Of a DNA stretch of 64,000 nucleotides, positions 9,122-18,509 are shown piece by piece. Under the pieces are notes generated by a model. The model saw nothing but the letters and a program-made list of their open reading frames with translations. It had not been told where the DNA came from and did no database searches. Within the stretch, counting starts at the first letter, position 1, and the number at the start of each line of letters is the position of its first letter. Location: assembly GCF_035581365.1 (NCBI RefSeq), contig NZ_CP141590.1, positions 1,736,001-1,800,000 on the forward strand, in the 5' to 3' direction. Made by a program: the position numbers and the translations under genes. This stretch comes from Tsuneonella sp. CC-YZS046 (GTDB taxonomy: Bacteria > Pseudomonadota > Alphaproteobacteria > Sphingomonadales > Sphingomonadaceae).

Positions 9122-9553
9122 ATGTCTCTGCCACGATCCATGGCCATGCAATTCCTTCCTCTTCTTTCTCTTCTCGCACTGACTGCCTGCGCCGCCGATG
9201 CCGCGCCGGGCCATGGATTGAGCGGAACCGCCTGGCGATTCCTGAAAATCGACGGGATGGAAGCGGTCGCTCATGGAACCAGGCTGGAATTCCGGGACGG
9301 AAATCTCGGCGCGAATGTCGGCTGCAACGGCATGGGCGGGCCGTGGCGGGTGGAGGATGACCGCTTGATCGCCGGCCCATTGGCCCAGACCGAGATGTAT
9401 TGCGAAGGCGCGGTGTGGGATCAGGAAAAGGCGGTCGGAGCCTTGCTCGCCGCGGCCCCATCGGTCGAATGGCGGGACGACCGGCTCATCCTGCGCTCAA
9501 GCGGCCATGATGCGGAACTGGAACGGATCAGCCACACCGCCGAGGCCGAGTAA
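9122..9553 (+). CDS. META/HslJ-like domain lipoprotein
   Basis: 143 residues. The N-terminus is a lipoprotein signal (MQFLPLLSLLALTAC), with the lipobox cysteine followed by AADAAP. The mature part has the META-domain features WRFLKIDG, GCNGMGGPW and a later QTEMYC segment, as in HslJ-type proteins of the outer membrane or periplasm. Function is poorly defined in the family (novobiocin and heat-shock links in E. coli). It is 22 bases after the methyltransferase and ends the plus-strand run before rmuC on the opposite strand. Confidence 0.8.
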   Translation: MSLPRSMAMQFLPLLSLLALTACAADAAPGHGLSGTAWRFLKIDGMEAVAHGTRLEFRDGNLGANVGCNGMGGPWRVEDDRLIAGPLAQTEMYCEGAVWDQEKAVGALLAAAPSVEWRDDRLILRSSGHDAELERISHTAEAE

Positions 9554-9571
9554 CCCGGCCCGGGCAGCCCC

Positions 9572-11014
9572 CTATTCCGCCGCGTCGCTTAGCCCTTCGA
9601 CCGACGCAAGACGCCCGGACGGCTCATCCTTGCCATCGCCATAGCGAGGGGCGCTTTTCACCAGCGGCACATCCTCGATCTCGCGCTTGCCGATCTCGAT
9701 GCCCTTGTCCTTGAGCCTGCGCCCGGCGGAAAGGACATTCCGCTCGAAGCTGCCGACGAACTTGTTGTAATTGTTGACCGCGCTGTCGAGGCCGGAACCC
9801 ACGCGCTTCAGATGCTCGGCGGCCACGGCCAGCCGGTCATACAGATCACTGCCCATGCGCCCGATTTCCCGCGCTTCCCGCGCCAGTCCATCCTGCCGCC
9901 AGACCTGCGCGACCGTGCGCGCAATCGCGACGAGATTGGTCGGGGTCGCCAGCAACACATTCCGCCCGAAGGCAAAGTCCCAAAGCTCGGGGTCCTTCTC
10001 GAGCGCGGCGGCGACGAAATGCTCGCCCGGCACGAACATCACCACGTAGTCCGGCGCATCCTCGAACTGGCTCTGATAGCTCTTGGCGCCAAGCTGCTGG
10101 ACATGGTTGCGCATGGACCGGACATGGTCGGCGAGCGCGCTTTCCCGCACATCGTCCGCATCCGCCTCGAACGCGGCCTGATAGGCATTGAGCGACACCT
10201 TGGCGTCGATCACCAGCACCTTGTTGCCGGGAATGCGCACGATCGCATCGGGTCGCAGGCGGCCATCCTCGGTGTTGACGGAATGCTCGGTGACGAAATC
10301 GGTATGTTCGGCAAGGCCGCATTGCTCCAGCACGTTGCGAAGCTGCTGCTCGCCCCAGCGGCCTCGCGCCTTGGGCGCGTTGCGCAAGGAATGGCCGAGC
10401 CGGGCCGCTTCCTGCCGCACCGCCTCCTGCCCTTCCTTCATCGACTGGATCAGCCCCGTCAATTGCCCGAAGGAATCGACGCGCTTGGCTTCCAGCGCGG
10501 CGACCTGCTCCTCGTAGCTTTTCAGCCGATCCCCTACCGGAGCCAGCAGCGCCTTGATCTTCTCCTCCGAGGATTTCTCGGCATGGCCGAACCGTTCGGC
10601 CGCATTCCTGAGAAACTCCTCCTGCGCCTTGCCCAGCACCTTCGAGCCGGTCAGCTGGAATTCCTTGAGCAATTCCTCGCGCGCTTCCACGAGCAGCCGC
10701 TTCTGCTCCTCGAAATTGGCGGCATGGGCCTTGAGCGTGGCGAGTTCGGCGGACAGCCCTTCCCGCTCGGCCCGCACGCCCGCCAGTTCGTGGCCCAGCA
10801 CCTCGGCATGACTGGCCCGCTCGGTCGCGCCGGCAAGCTCGGTGATCGCGCGGCGGAACTTCTCGTCCAGATCGCGCGCCTCGCCATCGCGGACAAGCCA
10901 GCGCTGCTTCCATTCCGCAATCGGTCGGGAGCCGAAGAACCAGCCCAGCCCCGCGCCCGCGAACAGGCCGAGGAGGAGCACGATTGCGATCACGAGAGAC
11001 TGATCCAAGAGCAT
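9572..11014 (-). CDS. rmuC: DNA recombination protein RmuC
   Basis: 480 residues. An N-terminal membrane anchor (VIAIVLLLGLFAGAGLGWFFG) is followed by a long coiled coil (about residues 40-180) and the RmuC nuclease-like domain, including GRWGEQQLRNVLEQ, RPDAIVRIPGNKVLVIDAKVS and VMFVPGEHFVAAAL. RmuC limits recombination at inverted repeats in E. coli. It lies on the same strand as def and recR upstream. Family membership is secure from the DAKVSLNAY and FVPGE signatures. Confidence 0.94.
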   Translation of the reverse strand: MLLDQSLVIAIVLLLGLFAGAGLGWFFGSRPIAEWKQRWLVRDGEARDLDEKFRRAITELAGATERASHAEVLGHELAGVRAEREGLSAELATLKAHAANFEEQKRLLVEAREELLKEFQLTGSKVLGKAQEEFLRNAAERFGHAEKSSEEKIKALLAPVGDRLKSYEEQVAALEAKRVDSFGQLTGLIQSMKEGQEAVRQEAARLGHSLRNAPKARGRWGEQQLRNVLEQCGLAEHTDFVTEHSVNTEDGRLRPDAIVRIPGNKVLVIDAKVSLNAYQAAFEADADDVRESALADHVRSMRNHVQQLGAKSYQSQFEDAPDYVVMFVPGEHFVAAALEKDPELWDFAFGRNVLLATPTNLVAIARTVAQVWRQDGLAREAREIGRMGSDLYDRLAVAAEHLKRVGSGLDSAVNNYNKFVGSFERNVLSAGRRLKDKGIEIGKREIEDVPLVKSAPRYGDGKDEPSGRLASVEGLSDAAE

Positions 11015-11120
11015 TTCCCAATTCGGAACGAACCGGGAACTTATCGAAGGATACCGCGCAAGACAAGGCCCCGCGCCAGGAGGCCGTGGATAGAATCAGC
11101 AAACCGGCTGCAGCGCCGGA

Positions 11121-11690
11121 TCAAGCCGCCTTGCGCAGCTTCTCCAGCTTCTTGAGCGCCATGTTGCGTTTGAGGCGCGAAAGGTGGTCGATAAAGAGTA
11201 TGCCTTCGAGGTGATCCATCTCGTGCTGGATACAGGTGGCCATCAGGCCTTCCAGATCCTCCTCATGCACATTGCCTTCCAGATCCTGCCAGCGCACGCG
11301 GCATTGGGCCGGGCGATCCACCTCGGCATAGATCTCCGGCACGGACAGGCAGCCTTCCTGATAGGTGCTGAGTTCCTCGGACGGATCGAGGATTTCCGGA
11401 TTCACGAAGACGCGCGGTTCCTTCTTCGTCGGCTGGTGGGTATGATGATGGCCGCCATGCGCGGTGCAGACTTCCGGCTCCGCGTCCGGATCTTCCGGCT
11501 GAAGGTCGATCACCAGCACCCGCAGCGGAACGCCGATCTGGATTGCGGCCAGGCCGATGCCCGGCGCGTCATACATCGTCTCGAACATGTCGGAGACGAG
11601 CGTCTTCAATTCCTCGTCGAAATGTTCGACCGGCTTGGACACGGTTTTCAGCCGGGGGTCCGGCACTTCAAGGATTTCACGAATGGCCAT
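11121..11690 (-). CDS. def: Peptide deformylase with a histidine-rich insert
   Basis: Removes the formyl group from nascent N-terminal methionine. All three metal and active-site motifs are present: [18 protein letters not shown] and QHEMDHLEG. The 189 residues exceed the usual 165-175 because of an insert at about residues 66-90 between two core strands, containing HGGHHHTH. Similar acidic or histidine-rich inserts occur in some alphaproteobacterial deformylases, but here the run could bind metal. It is upstream of rmuC and downstream of recR on the minus strand; the usual partner fmt is divergent, about 0.8 kb away. Confidence 0.95.
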   Translation of the reverse strand: MAIREILEVPDPRLKTVSKPVEHFDEELKTLVSDMFETMYDAPGIGLAAIQIGVPLRVLVIDLQPEDPDAEPEVCTAHGGHHHTHQPTKKEPRVFVNPEILDPSEELSTYQEGCLSVPEIYAEVDRPAQCRVRWQDLEGNVHEEDLEGLMATCIQHEMDHLEGILFIDHLSRLKRNMALKKLEKLRKAA

Positions 11691-11773
11691 GGACCGAAAA
11701 TAGGCTCCGCCACCGCTTATCGCAAGAAGCTATGCGGCCCGCGTTCCGCAAAAAATCGATTGCGCTGATCGCA

Positions 11774-12370
11774 TCAGCCGACCGGCCGGCGCGCCCGCAG
11801 CGCCTGCGCCAGCGTGCCTTCGTCCAGATAATCCAGCTCGCCGCCCACCGGCAGGCCATGCGCAAGCTGGGTGATCCGGACCGGGTAATGCTCGAGCCGC
11901 TCCGCGATGTAATGCGCGGTCGTCTGCCCTTCGAGCGTGGCGTTCATCGCCAGCACCACCTCGTCGATCCCGCCCGCCTCGACCCGCTCCAGCAGCTTGC
12001 CGATCGACAGGTTCTCGGGCCGCACCCCCTCCAGCGCGGACAGGCGGCCGCCCAGCACATGATAGCGGCCCATGAACAGTTTTGCCCGATCGAGCGCCCA
12101 CAGGTCCGCCACATCCTCCACCACGCAGAGGGAGCGCGAATCCCGCCGCGGATCGGCGCAGATGGCGCAAGGCTGGCGCGTATCGACATTGCCGCAGACC
12201 GCGCATTCGACCAGCTTTTCGCGCATCGCGGACAAGGCATCCAGCAGCTGCGCTAGGGATGTCTCGCGCCGCTTCACCAGCCACAGCACGGCCCGGCGCG
12301 CGGAGCGCGGCCCCAGCCCCGGCAATCGCGCAAGCGCGGCGGCGAGGGTTTCGATCTCTTGCGATGCCAT
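11774..12370 (-). CDS. recR: Recombination protein RecR
   Basis: 198 residues, normal length. The helix-hairpin-helix region ([19 protein letters not shown]) is followed by a zinc finger ([18 protein letters not shown]) and the Toprim domain ([14 protein letters not shown], then [16 protein letters not shown]). It acts with RecO in loading RecA for gap repair. It is divergent from fmt, with a 105-base region between them that contains an inverted repeat. Confidence 0.95.
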   Translation of the reverse strand: MASQEIETLAAALARLPGLGPRSARRAVLWLVKRRETSLAQLLDALSAMREKLVECAVCGNVDTRQPCAICADPRRDSRSLCVVEDVADLWALDRAKLFMGRYHVLGGRLSALEGVRPENLSIGKLLERVEAGGIDEVVLAMNATLEGQTTAHYIAERLEHYPVRITQLAHGLPVGGELDYLDEGTLAQALRARRPVG

Positions 12371-12397
12371 GACCGTTTCCTAATCGTTCGGGCCGAA

Positions 12398-12458
12398 CTT
12401 GTCGAAGCCCCGTCCTTCCCTTTTTCGGTCCGTGAAGTAAGGACGGCCCTTCGACAAG
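12398..12458. repeat. REP-like imperfect inverted repeat between recR and fmt
   Basis: Arms 12398-12417 and 12439-12458 (CTTGTCGAAG-CC/GG-CCGTCCTT) pair at 18 of 20 positions around a 21-base loop. The core CTTGTCGAAG resembles the widely dispersed extragenic palindrome of sphingomonads and other proteobacteria. It lies in a divergent promoter region, so it may be a dispersed element rather than a terminator. Confidence 0.6.
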
Positions 12459-12475
12459 CGGCGAACGGAGGTCGA

Positions 12476-13381
12476 GTGAAAATCATCTTCATGGGCACCC
12501 CGGAATTTGCCGTGCCCACGCTCACGGCGCTGCACGAGGCCGCGCACGAAATCGTCGCGGTCTATACCCAGCCGCCCCGGCCCGCCGGGCGCGGCAAGCA
12601 GTTGCAGCCTTCGGCCGTCCAGAAGGAGGCGGAGATCCGCCACCTCGAAGTGCGCTGCCCGATCTCGCTGAGAACCGAGGCCGAGCAGCAGGCCTTCGCC
12701 GCGCTTGAGGCGGATGTCGCGGTGGTCGCCGCCTATGGCCTGATCCTGCCCGTCCCGATCCTCGAAGCCCCGAAGCACGGCTGCCTCAACGTCCATGCCT
12801 CGCTGCTGCCGCACTGGCGCGGGGCCGCGCCGATCCAGCGTTCGATCCTGGCCGGCGATCCGGTTACCGGCGTCACCATCATGCAGATGGAAAAAGGGCT
12901 GGATACCGGCCCGGTGCTCGCCACCGCACGCACGCCGGTCGAACGCAAGACCGGGGGCGAGCTGACCGCCGAGTTGGCGGAGATCGGCGCGCAGCTCATG
13001 GTCGGCACGCTGATCGACCTGCCCATGCTCCATCCCGTTCCGCAGGACGACAAGGAGGCGACCTACGCCGCCAAGATCGACAAGCGCGAGGCGCGGATCG
13101 ACTTCCATCGCGATGCCGAGTTCGTGGAGCGGCAGGTTCGCGCCTTCGCCCCTGCTCCGGGCGCCTTTTTCGAGATCGGGCAGGAGCGCTATCGCATTCT
13201 GGCCGCGGAAGTGATCGGGCGGGAAGGTGCCCCGGGCATGGTGCTGGACGAGGAACTGACCATCGCCTGCAGCCATGCCGCGATCCGCCCCACCCTGATC
13301 CAGCGGGCCGGCAAGCCCGCCATGGAAACGCGGGCGCTGCTGCGCGGGCATTCCATTGCCCCCGGCACGCAGCTGCACTGA
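12476..13381 (+). CDS. fmt: Methionyl-tRNA formyltransferase
   Basis: Formylates initiator Met-tRNA. The product begins [16 protein letters not shown] using a GTG start at 12476 preceded by GGAGG, a better site than any ATG further upstream. At 301 residues it is full length, with the folate-binding loop [15 protein letters not shown] and [16 protein letters not shown]-like motif ([13 protein letters not shown]). truA follows after ten bases, so the two genes form an operon. Confidence 0.95.
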   Translation: MKIIFMGTPEFAVPTLTALHEAAHEIVAVYTQPPRPAGRGKQLQPSAVQKEAEIRHLEVRCPISLRTEAEQQAFAALEADVAVVAAYGLILPVPILEAPKHGCLNVHASLLPHWRGAAPIQRSILAGDPVTGVTIMQMEKGLDTGPVLATARTPVERKTGGELTAELAEIGAQLMVGTLIDLPMLHPVPQDDKEATYAAKIDKREARIDFHRDAEFVERQVRAFAPAPGAFFEIGQERYRILAAEVIGREGAPGMVLDEELTIACSHAAIRPTLIQRAGKPAMETRALLRGHSIAPGTQLH

Positions 13382-13391
13382 TTCCGGGCGC

Positions 13392-14132
13392 ATGACCCGC
13401 TTCGCCCTGACCCTGGAATTCGACGGCACTCCGTTCATGGGGCTGCAGCGGCAGGCGCATGGCCCGTCGGTGCAGCAGGCGGTCGAGGACGCGGTGTTCG
13501 CCACCACCGGCGAACGAGCGACGATGCATGCGGCGGGGCGGACGGACGCCGGAGTGCATGCGCTGGCCATGCGGGCGCATGTCGACATCGCCAGGCCGAT
13601 AGCTCCCTTCCGCCTGATGGAAGCGCTCAACGCGCATATGCGGCCCGCCCCTGTCTCGGTCCTGGAATGCGAGGAGAGGCCGGAGGATTGGCATGCACGC
13701 TTCTCCTGCATCGGGCGCAGCTATCTCTATCGCATCTGCAACCGGCGCGCGCCGCTGACGCTAGAGGCGAACCGGGCGTGGCTGGTCCACCAGCCGCTCG
13801 ACGCGGACGCGATGCACCGGGCGGCGCAGGCGCTGGTCGGGCGGCATGATTTCACGACCTTCCGATCGGTGCATTGCCAGGCAACCAGCCCGGTCAAGAC
13901 GCTCGACCGGCTGGAGGTGCGGCGGGAGGGAGAATTCGTGCTGGTGGAAGCCGCCGCGCGCAGCTTCCTCCATCACCAAGTCCGTTCGATGGTCGGCTGC
14001 CTGGCGCTGGTCGGCATGGGCCGCTGGGCGGAAGCGGAGGTCGCAAGAGCGCTGGCGGCGCGGGATCGGCAGGCGCTCGGCCTGAATGCCCCGCCCCAAG
14101 GCCTCTACTTCGTGGATGCGGCTTATCCGTGA
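13392..14132 (+). CDS. truA: tRNA pseudouridine(38-40) synthase
   Basis: Forms pseudouridine at positions 38-40 of the tRNA anticodon arm. The 246 residues include the catalytic aspartate in [12 protein letters not shown], the conserved YRICNRR and the HHQVRSMVG motif near the C-terminus. The ATG at 13392 gives the conserved N-terminus [13 protein letters not shown]. It is ten bases downstream of fmt. Confidence 0.96.
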   Translation: MTRFALTLEFDGTPFMGLQRQAHGPSVQQAVEDAVFATTGERATMHAAGRTDAGVHALAMRAHVDIARPIAPFRLMEALNAHMRPAPVSVLECEERPEDWHARFSCIGRSYLYRICNRRAPLTLEANRAWLVHQPLDADAMHRAAQALVGRHDFTTFRSVHCQATSPVKTLDRLEVRREGEFVLVEAAARSFLHHQVRSMVGCLALVGMGRWAEAEVARALAARDRQALGLNAPPQGLYFVDAAYP

Positions 14133-14175
14133 CAACAACCAAAGTGGACCAAATTCAGATAATCCCCTGAAGTGT

Positions 14176-14190
14176 ATCAAAACTTTTGAT
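14176..14190. promoter_or_regulatory. Short palindrome upstream of the GGDEF-EAL gene
   Basis: ATCAAAA-C-TTTTGAT, a perfect 7-bp palindrome about 80 bases before the GGDEF-EAL start, in the AT-richer 140-base leader. It is a candidate operator or promoter element; no known motif was identified. Confidence 0.3.
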
Positions 14191-14271
14191 TAACCCGCTT
14201 ACGATACTTCCCCTCGCCAAGACCAACTCGCCAAGTCCAAGGCGAATTATACTGGCACCGGGGGAAAAAGG

Positions 14272-16668
14272 ATGCTGGCAAGATTGTTCGCAGGGGAGCG
14301 CTTACGCGAATTCCTGCTCCTCGACCTGATTAAGCACGATGTCGCGGAGAACAATCGCGAATGGTTCGCCCGTTGCCAGCTCAATCATACCAGCGCTTTC
14401 CCCCTCGCGCTCTACGATCTTGCCAGAACCGCGATCGTTGCCCTGATCTCATTCTCTTTCCTGCCGGTCTGGGCAACCGGGCTGACGGTTCTTGCGGGCG
14501 CCCTGCTGACGCTCGCCCAGTTCGGGTTCGACCGCCGGTTGAAGGCGGGGAAGACCAGCTATCGCCAACTGGCCCGGTATTTCGCGCCGCTGGCGACCCT
14601 TCGCGCGCTGTGGTGGAGCGGCGCCATCCTGCCTGGCCTGGCCCTTGCCCCGCCGGAAATCCTGATGCCGCTGGTATTGTGCGCCACGCTTACCATTCCC
14701 TTCGACGCCCTGGCGCTGATCGCCTTCCCCCGCGTCGGCATCTTCGCGGTGACCTTGCAATCGGCGGCCGTCGCCGCGCCGCTGATCCGGATCGGAACGC
14801 CCGCCGCGCTCATATCCGCAGTGGTGCTGCTGTTTACGCTGGTTTTCGTCCATTGGGCGCTGTTCAATCTCAACTACATGTTCGCGACCCGCAGGCTGCG
14901 CACCAAGATATTGCGGGAGGCGAACGAAACCGTCGGGCTGCTGCTCAATCAATATGACGAGGATGGCAGCGACTGGCTGGTCGAATGCGACAGCAAGGGC
15001 CGCATCCTCCATCCTTCGGAACGGTTCTGCAATGCCGCGAACTGCACCGCGAGCGAGCTGGAAGGCCGCTATCTGAGCGACCTGTTCCTGCCCTGCCCCG
15101 AGGTGGACGAACTGATCCAGACCGCGTTTTCCGGCCAGGTCCTGCGCAACTATGTCGTGCCGCTGGAGATCAAGGGAAGCCGCGCGTGGTGGTCGCTCAA
15201 TGCGCGGCCCACCTATGATCGGGAAGGCAAATTGTCCGGCTGGCGTGGCTTCATCGCCGACATCACGAAGGCGCGCGTGGCCGAGGACAAGGTCACTTAC
15301 ATGGCCCATTACGATATCCTCACCAACCTGCCCAACCGCAGCCTGTTCAACACCACCCTGCAGCGGACATTCGCGCGGCGCGAGGAACACGAGGTGGTCG
15401 CCGTGCTCTATGTCGACCTCGATCATTTCAAGGCGGTCAACGACACGCACGGCCATGCCCTGGGCGACAAGGTGCTGGCGGAAGCCGCGCGCCGGATCGA
15501 GGCCGCGGTGCCCGCGCGCAACATGGTCGCCAGGCTGGGCGGCGATGAATTCGCGGTGCTGCTGGAGGATATTCCCGGCCAGGAAGAGGCCATGGCCGTG
15601 GCGGAGGCAATCGTCGCCGCGATGGACGAGCCGCTGGAGATCGCCGGCCAGCACCTGCCGATCGGGGCAAGCGTTGGCGTGGCTCTCGCCCCCGACAATG
15701 GGCGGGACGGAGGCGAAGTGCTGCGCGCGGCCGATCTCGCCTTGTATGACGCCAAGTCGAAAGGGCGGCGCGGAGCGTCGCTGTTCGATCCGGCGATGCA
15801 GGAGCAGGCCCAGTTCCGGCGCGACCTGGAGCTGGATCTGCGCGCGGCGATCACGCGTGGCGAGATGCAGCTTCACTACCAGCCGCTCATGGATGTGCAA
15901 TCAGGGGAGATCGCGGGCTATGAAGCGCTATTGCGCTGGAATCATACGACCCATGGCATGATCGAGCCAGGCATCTTCATCCCAATCGCGGAGGAAACCG
16001 GCCAGATCGTGCAGATCGGCGCCTGGGTGCTGCGCGAAGCGGTGATGGAGGCGGCGACCTGGCCGGATCACCTGTTCGTATCCGTCAATCTCTCGCCCGC
16101 CCAGATCAAGGACGAAGGATTGCTGAACACGATCATCGGCGCGCTGGCGTCCGCCGGCCTTGCCCCCAACCGGCTGGAACTGGAAATCACCGAAACGCTG
16201 CTGATGCAGGACAGCGAGGAAAATCTGGCGATCCTGCACAAGATCCGTTCGCTCGGCGTCAATATCTCGCTGGACGATTTCGGCACGGGATATTCCTCGC
16301 TCAACTACCTGCGCAGCTTCCCGTTCGACAAGATCAAGATAGACCGCTGTTTCGTGAGCGACATCATGGAACGCGAGGACAACGAGGCCATCGTCCAGGC
16401 CGTGGTCGGCCTGGCCAACAAGCTGAACATGCGGACGACCGCGGAAGGCGTGGAGAACGAAGAGCAGTTTGCCCGGTTACGCGACAACGGCTGCCAGCAG
16501 GTCCAGGGCTTCCTGTTCAGCCACGCCAAGCCCGCGAACCAGCTCGAACATTATCGGGGCGAGGAAACCGGCGACAGCGCGGGCGAAGCGGATTCATCCC
16601 CCATCGCCAAGGATACCTCCACGCCGCGGGAAGATCCGGCCAAGCCCGGCCGGCGCAAGGCGGGCTAA
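14272..16668 (+). CDS. Membrane-bound GGDEF-EAL cyclic-di-GMP enzyme
   Basis: 798 residues. The N-terminal ~210 residues hold several hydrophobic helices (for example AIVALISFSFLPVWATGLTV and LISAVVLLFTLVFVHWALFN). A PAS-like domain (about 230-345) and a GGDEF domain follow, with an intact LGGDEFAV. The inhibitory RxxD site upstream is PARN, so feedback inhibition is probably lost. The EAL domain keeps EALLRW, NLSPAQ, ELEITETLL, DDFGTGYSSL, KIDRCF and AEGVEN, so phosphodiesterase activity looks possible. The last ~50 residues are a proline/serine-rich tail. It follows truA after 139 bases and is convergent with cobS. Confidence 0.92.
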   Translation: MLARLFAGERLREFLLLDLIKHDVAENNREWFARCQLNHTSAFPLALYDLARTAIVALISFSFLPVWATGLTVLAGALLTLAQFGFDRRLKAGKTSYRQLARYFAPLATLRALWWSGAILPGLALAPPEILMPLVLCATLTIPFDALALIAFPRVGIFAVTLQSAAVAAPLIRIGTPAALISAVVLLFTLVFVHWALFNLNYMFATRRLRTKILREANETVGLLLNQYDEDGSDWLVECDSKGRILHPSERFCNAANCTASELEGRYLSDLFLPCPEVDELIQTAFSGQVLRNYVVPLEIKGSRAWWSLNARPTYDREGKLSGWRGFIADITKARVAEDKVTYMAHYDILTNLPNRSLFNTTLQRTFARREEHEVVAVLYVDLDHFKAVNDTHGHALGDKVLAEAARRIEAAVPARNMVARLGGDEFAVLLEDIPGQEEAMAVAEAIVAAMDEPLEIAGQHLPIGASVGVALAPDNGRDGGEVLRAADLALYDAKSKGRRGASLFDPAMQEQAQFRRDLELDLRAAITRGEMQLHYQPLMDVQSGEIAGYEALLRWNHTTHGMIEPGIFIPIAEETGQIVQIGAWVLREAVMEAATWPDHLFVSVNLSPAQIKDEGLLNTIIGALASAGLAPNRLELEITETLLMQDSEENLAILHKIRSLGVNISLDDFGTGYSSLNYLRSFPFDKIKIDRCFVSDIMEREDNEAIVQAVVGLANKLNMRTTAEGVENEEQFARLRDNGCQQVQGFLFSHAKPANQLEHYRGEETGDSAGEADSSPIAKDTSTPREDPAKPGRRKAG

Positions 16669-16698
16669 TCCCGCCCGGCGGCTTCCGGCAATTATCCG

Positions 16699-17688
16699 TC
16701 AGGCCTTGCCGACCACGCTTTCGGGCAGATCCTGGCCAAATACGCGCTGGTAATATTCGGCGACCAGCATCCGCTCCGCCTCGTCGCACTTGTTGAGGAA
16801 CGAGAGGCGGAAGGCGAAGCCGACATCCTTGAAGATTTCCGCGTTCTGGGCCCAGGTGATGACCGTGCGCGGGCTCATCACTGTGGAAATGTCGCCGTTG
16901 ACGAAGCCCTGCCGGGTCAGATCGGCGACCCGCACCATATTGGCGACGATGTCGGCGGAAGTCTCGGGCGACTTCGCCTCGACGATCTTCCGCTCCGTCT
17001 CCTGGGGCAGATAGTTCAGGCCGACCACGATGTTCCAGCGGTCCATCTGGCCCTGGTTGATCTGCTGGGTGCCGTGATAAAGCCCCGACGTGTCCCCCAG
17101 CCCCACCGTATTGGCAGTGGCGAACAGGCGGAAATAGGGATTGGGGCGAATCACCCGGTTCTGGTCGAGCAGGGTCAGCTTGCCTTCGGTTTCCAGCACG
17201 CGCTGGATCACGAACATCACGTCCGGCCGGCCCGCGTCATATTCGTCGAACACCAGCGCGGTCGGGTGCTGCAGCGCCCAGGGCAGCAGGCCTTCATGAA
17301 ATTCCGTGACCTGCAGGCCGTCGCGCAGCACGATCGCGTCGCGCCCGATCAGGTCGATCCGGCTGATATGCGCATCGAGGTTGATGCGGATGCACGGCCA
17401 TTTCAGGCGAGCCGCGACCTGTTCGATATGGGTGGATTTGCCGGTGCCGTGATAGCCCTGCACCATCACCCGGCGATTGAAGGCAAAGCCGGCGAGGATC
17501 GCCAGCGTGGTGTCCGGATCGAAGATATAGTTCTCGTCCAGATCGGGCACCCGTTCGTCCGCCTTGGAAAAGGCCGGGCACTCCATATCGATGTCGATGC
17601 CGAACATTTCGCGCACGCTCACCCTGGTGTCGGGCGCGGACAATATGGTGGCGTCATTACCGGGCTGGGATTTGCTCATCTCGTTCAT
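16699..17688 (-). CDS. cobS: Cobaltochelatase subunit CobS
   Basis: MoxR-like AAA+ ATPase subunit of the aerobic cobalt chelatase (CobN-CobS-CobT) that inserts cobalt into hydrogenobyrinic acid diamide. 329 residues with Walker [10 protein letters not shown], Walker [11 protein letters not shown] and sensor region [10 protein letters not shown]. In many Alphaproteobacteria cobS is followed directly by cobT and preceded by a J-domain gene and bolA. Here no cobT follows: the next gene is the convergent GGDEF-EAL gene, and the J-domain gene is about 6 kb away. The function could be retained with cobT elsewhere, or this AAA+ protein may have another role. An in-frame ATG at 17679 is an alternative start. 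Confidence 0.9.
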   Translation of the reverse strand: MNEMSKSQPGNDATILSAPDTRVSVREMFGIDIDMECPAFSKADERVPDLDENYIFDPDTTLAILAGFAFNRRVMVQGYHGTGKSTHIEQVAARLKWPCIRINLDAHISRIDLIGRDAIVLRDGLQVTEFHEGLLPWALQHPTALVFDEYDAGRPDVMFVIQRVLETEGKLTLLDQNRVIRPNPYFRLFATANTVGLGDTSGLYHGTQQINQGQMDRWNIVVGLNYLPQETERKIVEAKSPETSADIVANMVRVADLTRQGFVNGDISTVMSPRTVITWAQNAEIFKDVGFAFRLSFLNKCDEAERMLVAEYYQRVFGQDLPESVVGKA

Positions 17689-17753
17689 GGTTCGGCTGGC
17701 CTATACGCGCAGGCGTTGCGCTGCAACAGGATTGGTGCCCGCATTCGCGCTTT

Positions 17754-18443
17754 TCAGCAGCATTTGGGCGGCAGGCTGAACAGCGACACGAACCGCATCG
17801 CAAGGCCGGCATCCCCTTCCACGACCAGTCCGAAATCGCGGGTCGCATCCGCCAGCGGGAGCTTGCCATAGAACAGCGGCAGCAGGGCCGAGGCCGAGGG
17901 AGCCAGGAAGCGGAACTGGGCGCCTTCCGCATTGCGATCCACCCGCCGGATGGTCAATTCGCCCTGTTCCAGCCGCGCATCGAATCGATCCTCGCCGATC
18001 TCGAACCCGAGCACGGCGTCGAAGGCGCGCGCGGCATCGCGGTCGATCATCGTGCGCAGCGACAGCATCGCGGCGACCGGGGTGATCGGCAGCCGGGGAT
18101 CATGCAGCGGCGAGCGCACCGCCCAGCGGCCCAGCTCCTGCATCAGCGGCTCGGCCAGATAGCCCCACTTGGTCAGCTCATACACCTGGGCCGAGGCGGG
18201 CGGCGGCAGCTTGCGGCGCGTCAATACGCCGCTGGCTTCGAGGCCTTCCAGCCGCTCCGTCAGCACCTTGGCGCTTATTCCGGGCAGGCTGGCGCGCAAG
18301 TCGGAAAACCGTCGCGAACCGAGCATTAATTCTCTGACAATCAGCAGCGCCCAGCGCTCCCCGATCAATTCCAGAGCGAAAGCGGCGCCGCAAGCATCGC
18401 CATACCATTTGCCGTGCAATTTAGTTTCTTTTTGTAACTTCAT
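17754..18443 (-). CDS. HxlR-family transcriptional regulator
   Basis: 229 residues. The N-terminal ~110 residues are an HxlR-type winged helix (CGAAFALELIGERWALLIVRELMLG, RRFSDLRASLPGIS, LTERLEGLEASGVL). The C-terminal ~110 residues resemble a sterol-carrier-like ligand-binding domain (FDAVLGFEIGEDRFDARLEQGELTIRR). Regulators of this fused type usually sense small organic molecules. It is transcribed divergently from the VOC/GST operon at 18510, and a pair of direct repeats lies across its start. It very probably controls that operon and itself. It ends CC, with no further anchor. Confidence 0.88.
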   Translation of the reverse strand: MKLQKETKLHGKWYGDACGAAFALELIGERWALLIVRELMLGSRRFSDLRASLPGISAKVLTERLEGLEASGVLTRRKLPPPASAQVYELTKWGYLAEPLMQELGRWAVRSPLHDPRLPITPVAAMLSLRTMIDRDAARAFDAVLGFEIGEDRFDARLEQGELTIRRVDRNAEGAQFRFLAPSASALLPLFYGKLPLADATRDFGLVVEGDAGLAMRFVSLFSLPPKCC

Positions 18444-18460
18444 AGTTGCTTTTTGTAACT
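18428..18460. promoter_or_regulatory. Probable HxlR operator: two 12-bp direct repeats 21 bp apart
   Basis: CTTTTTGTAACT occurs exactly twice, at 18428-18439 and 18449-18460, with starts 21 bases apart (two helical turns). The first copy overlaps codons 2-5 of the HxlR gene and the second lies just upstream, about 50 bases before the VOC start. The placement fits repression of both directions by one dimeric regulator. Confidence 0.65.
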
Positions 18461-18509
18461 CACGCCGTCACGCTCATGCAAGAACGATTCGCCATAGGAG
18501 AGACAAGCC

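Noticed and set aside
16600-17700. Cobalamin riboswitch near cobS
   Set aside because: No B12-box-like or conserved riboswitch core could be seen upstream of cobS.
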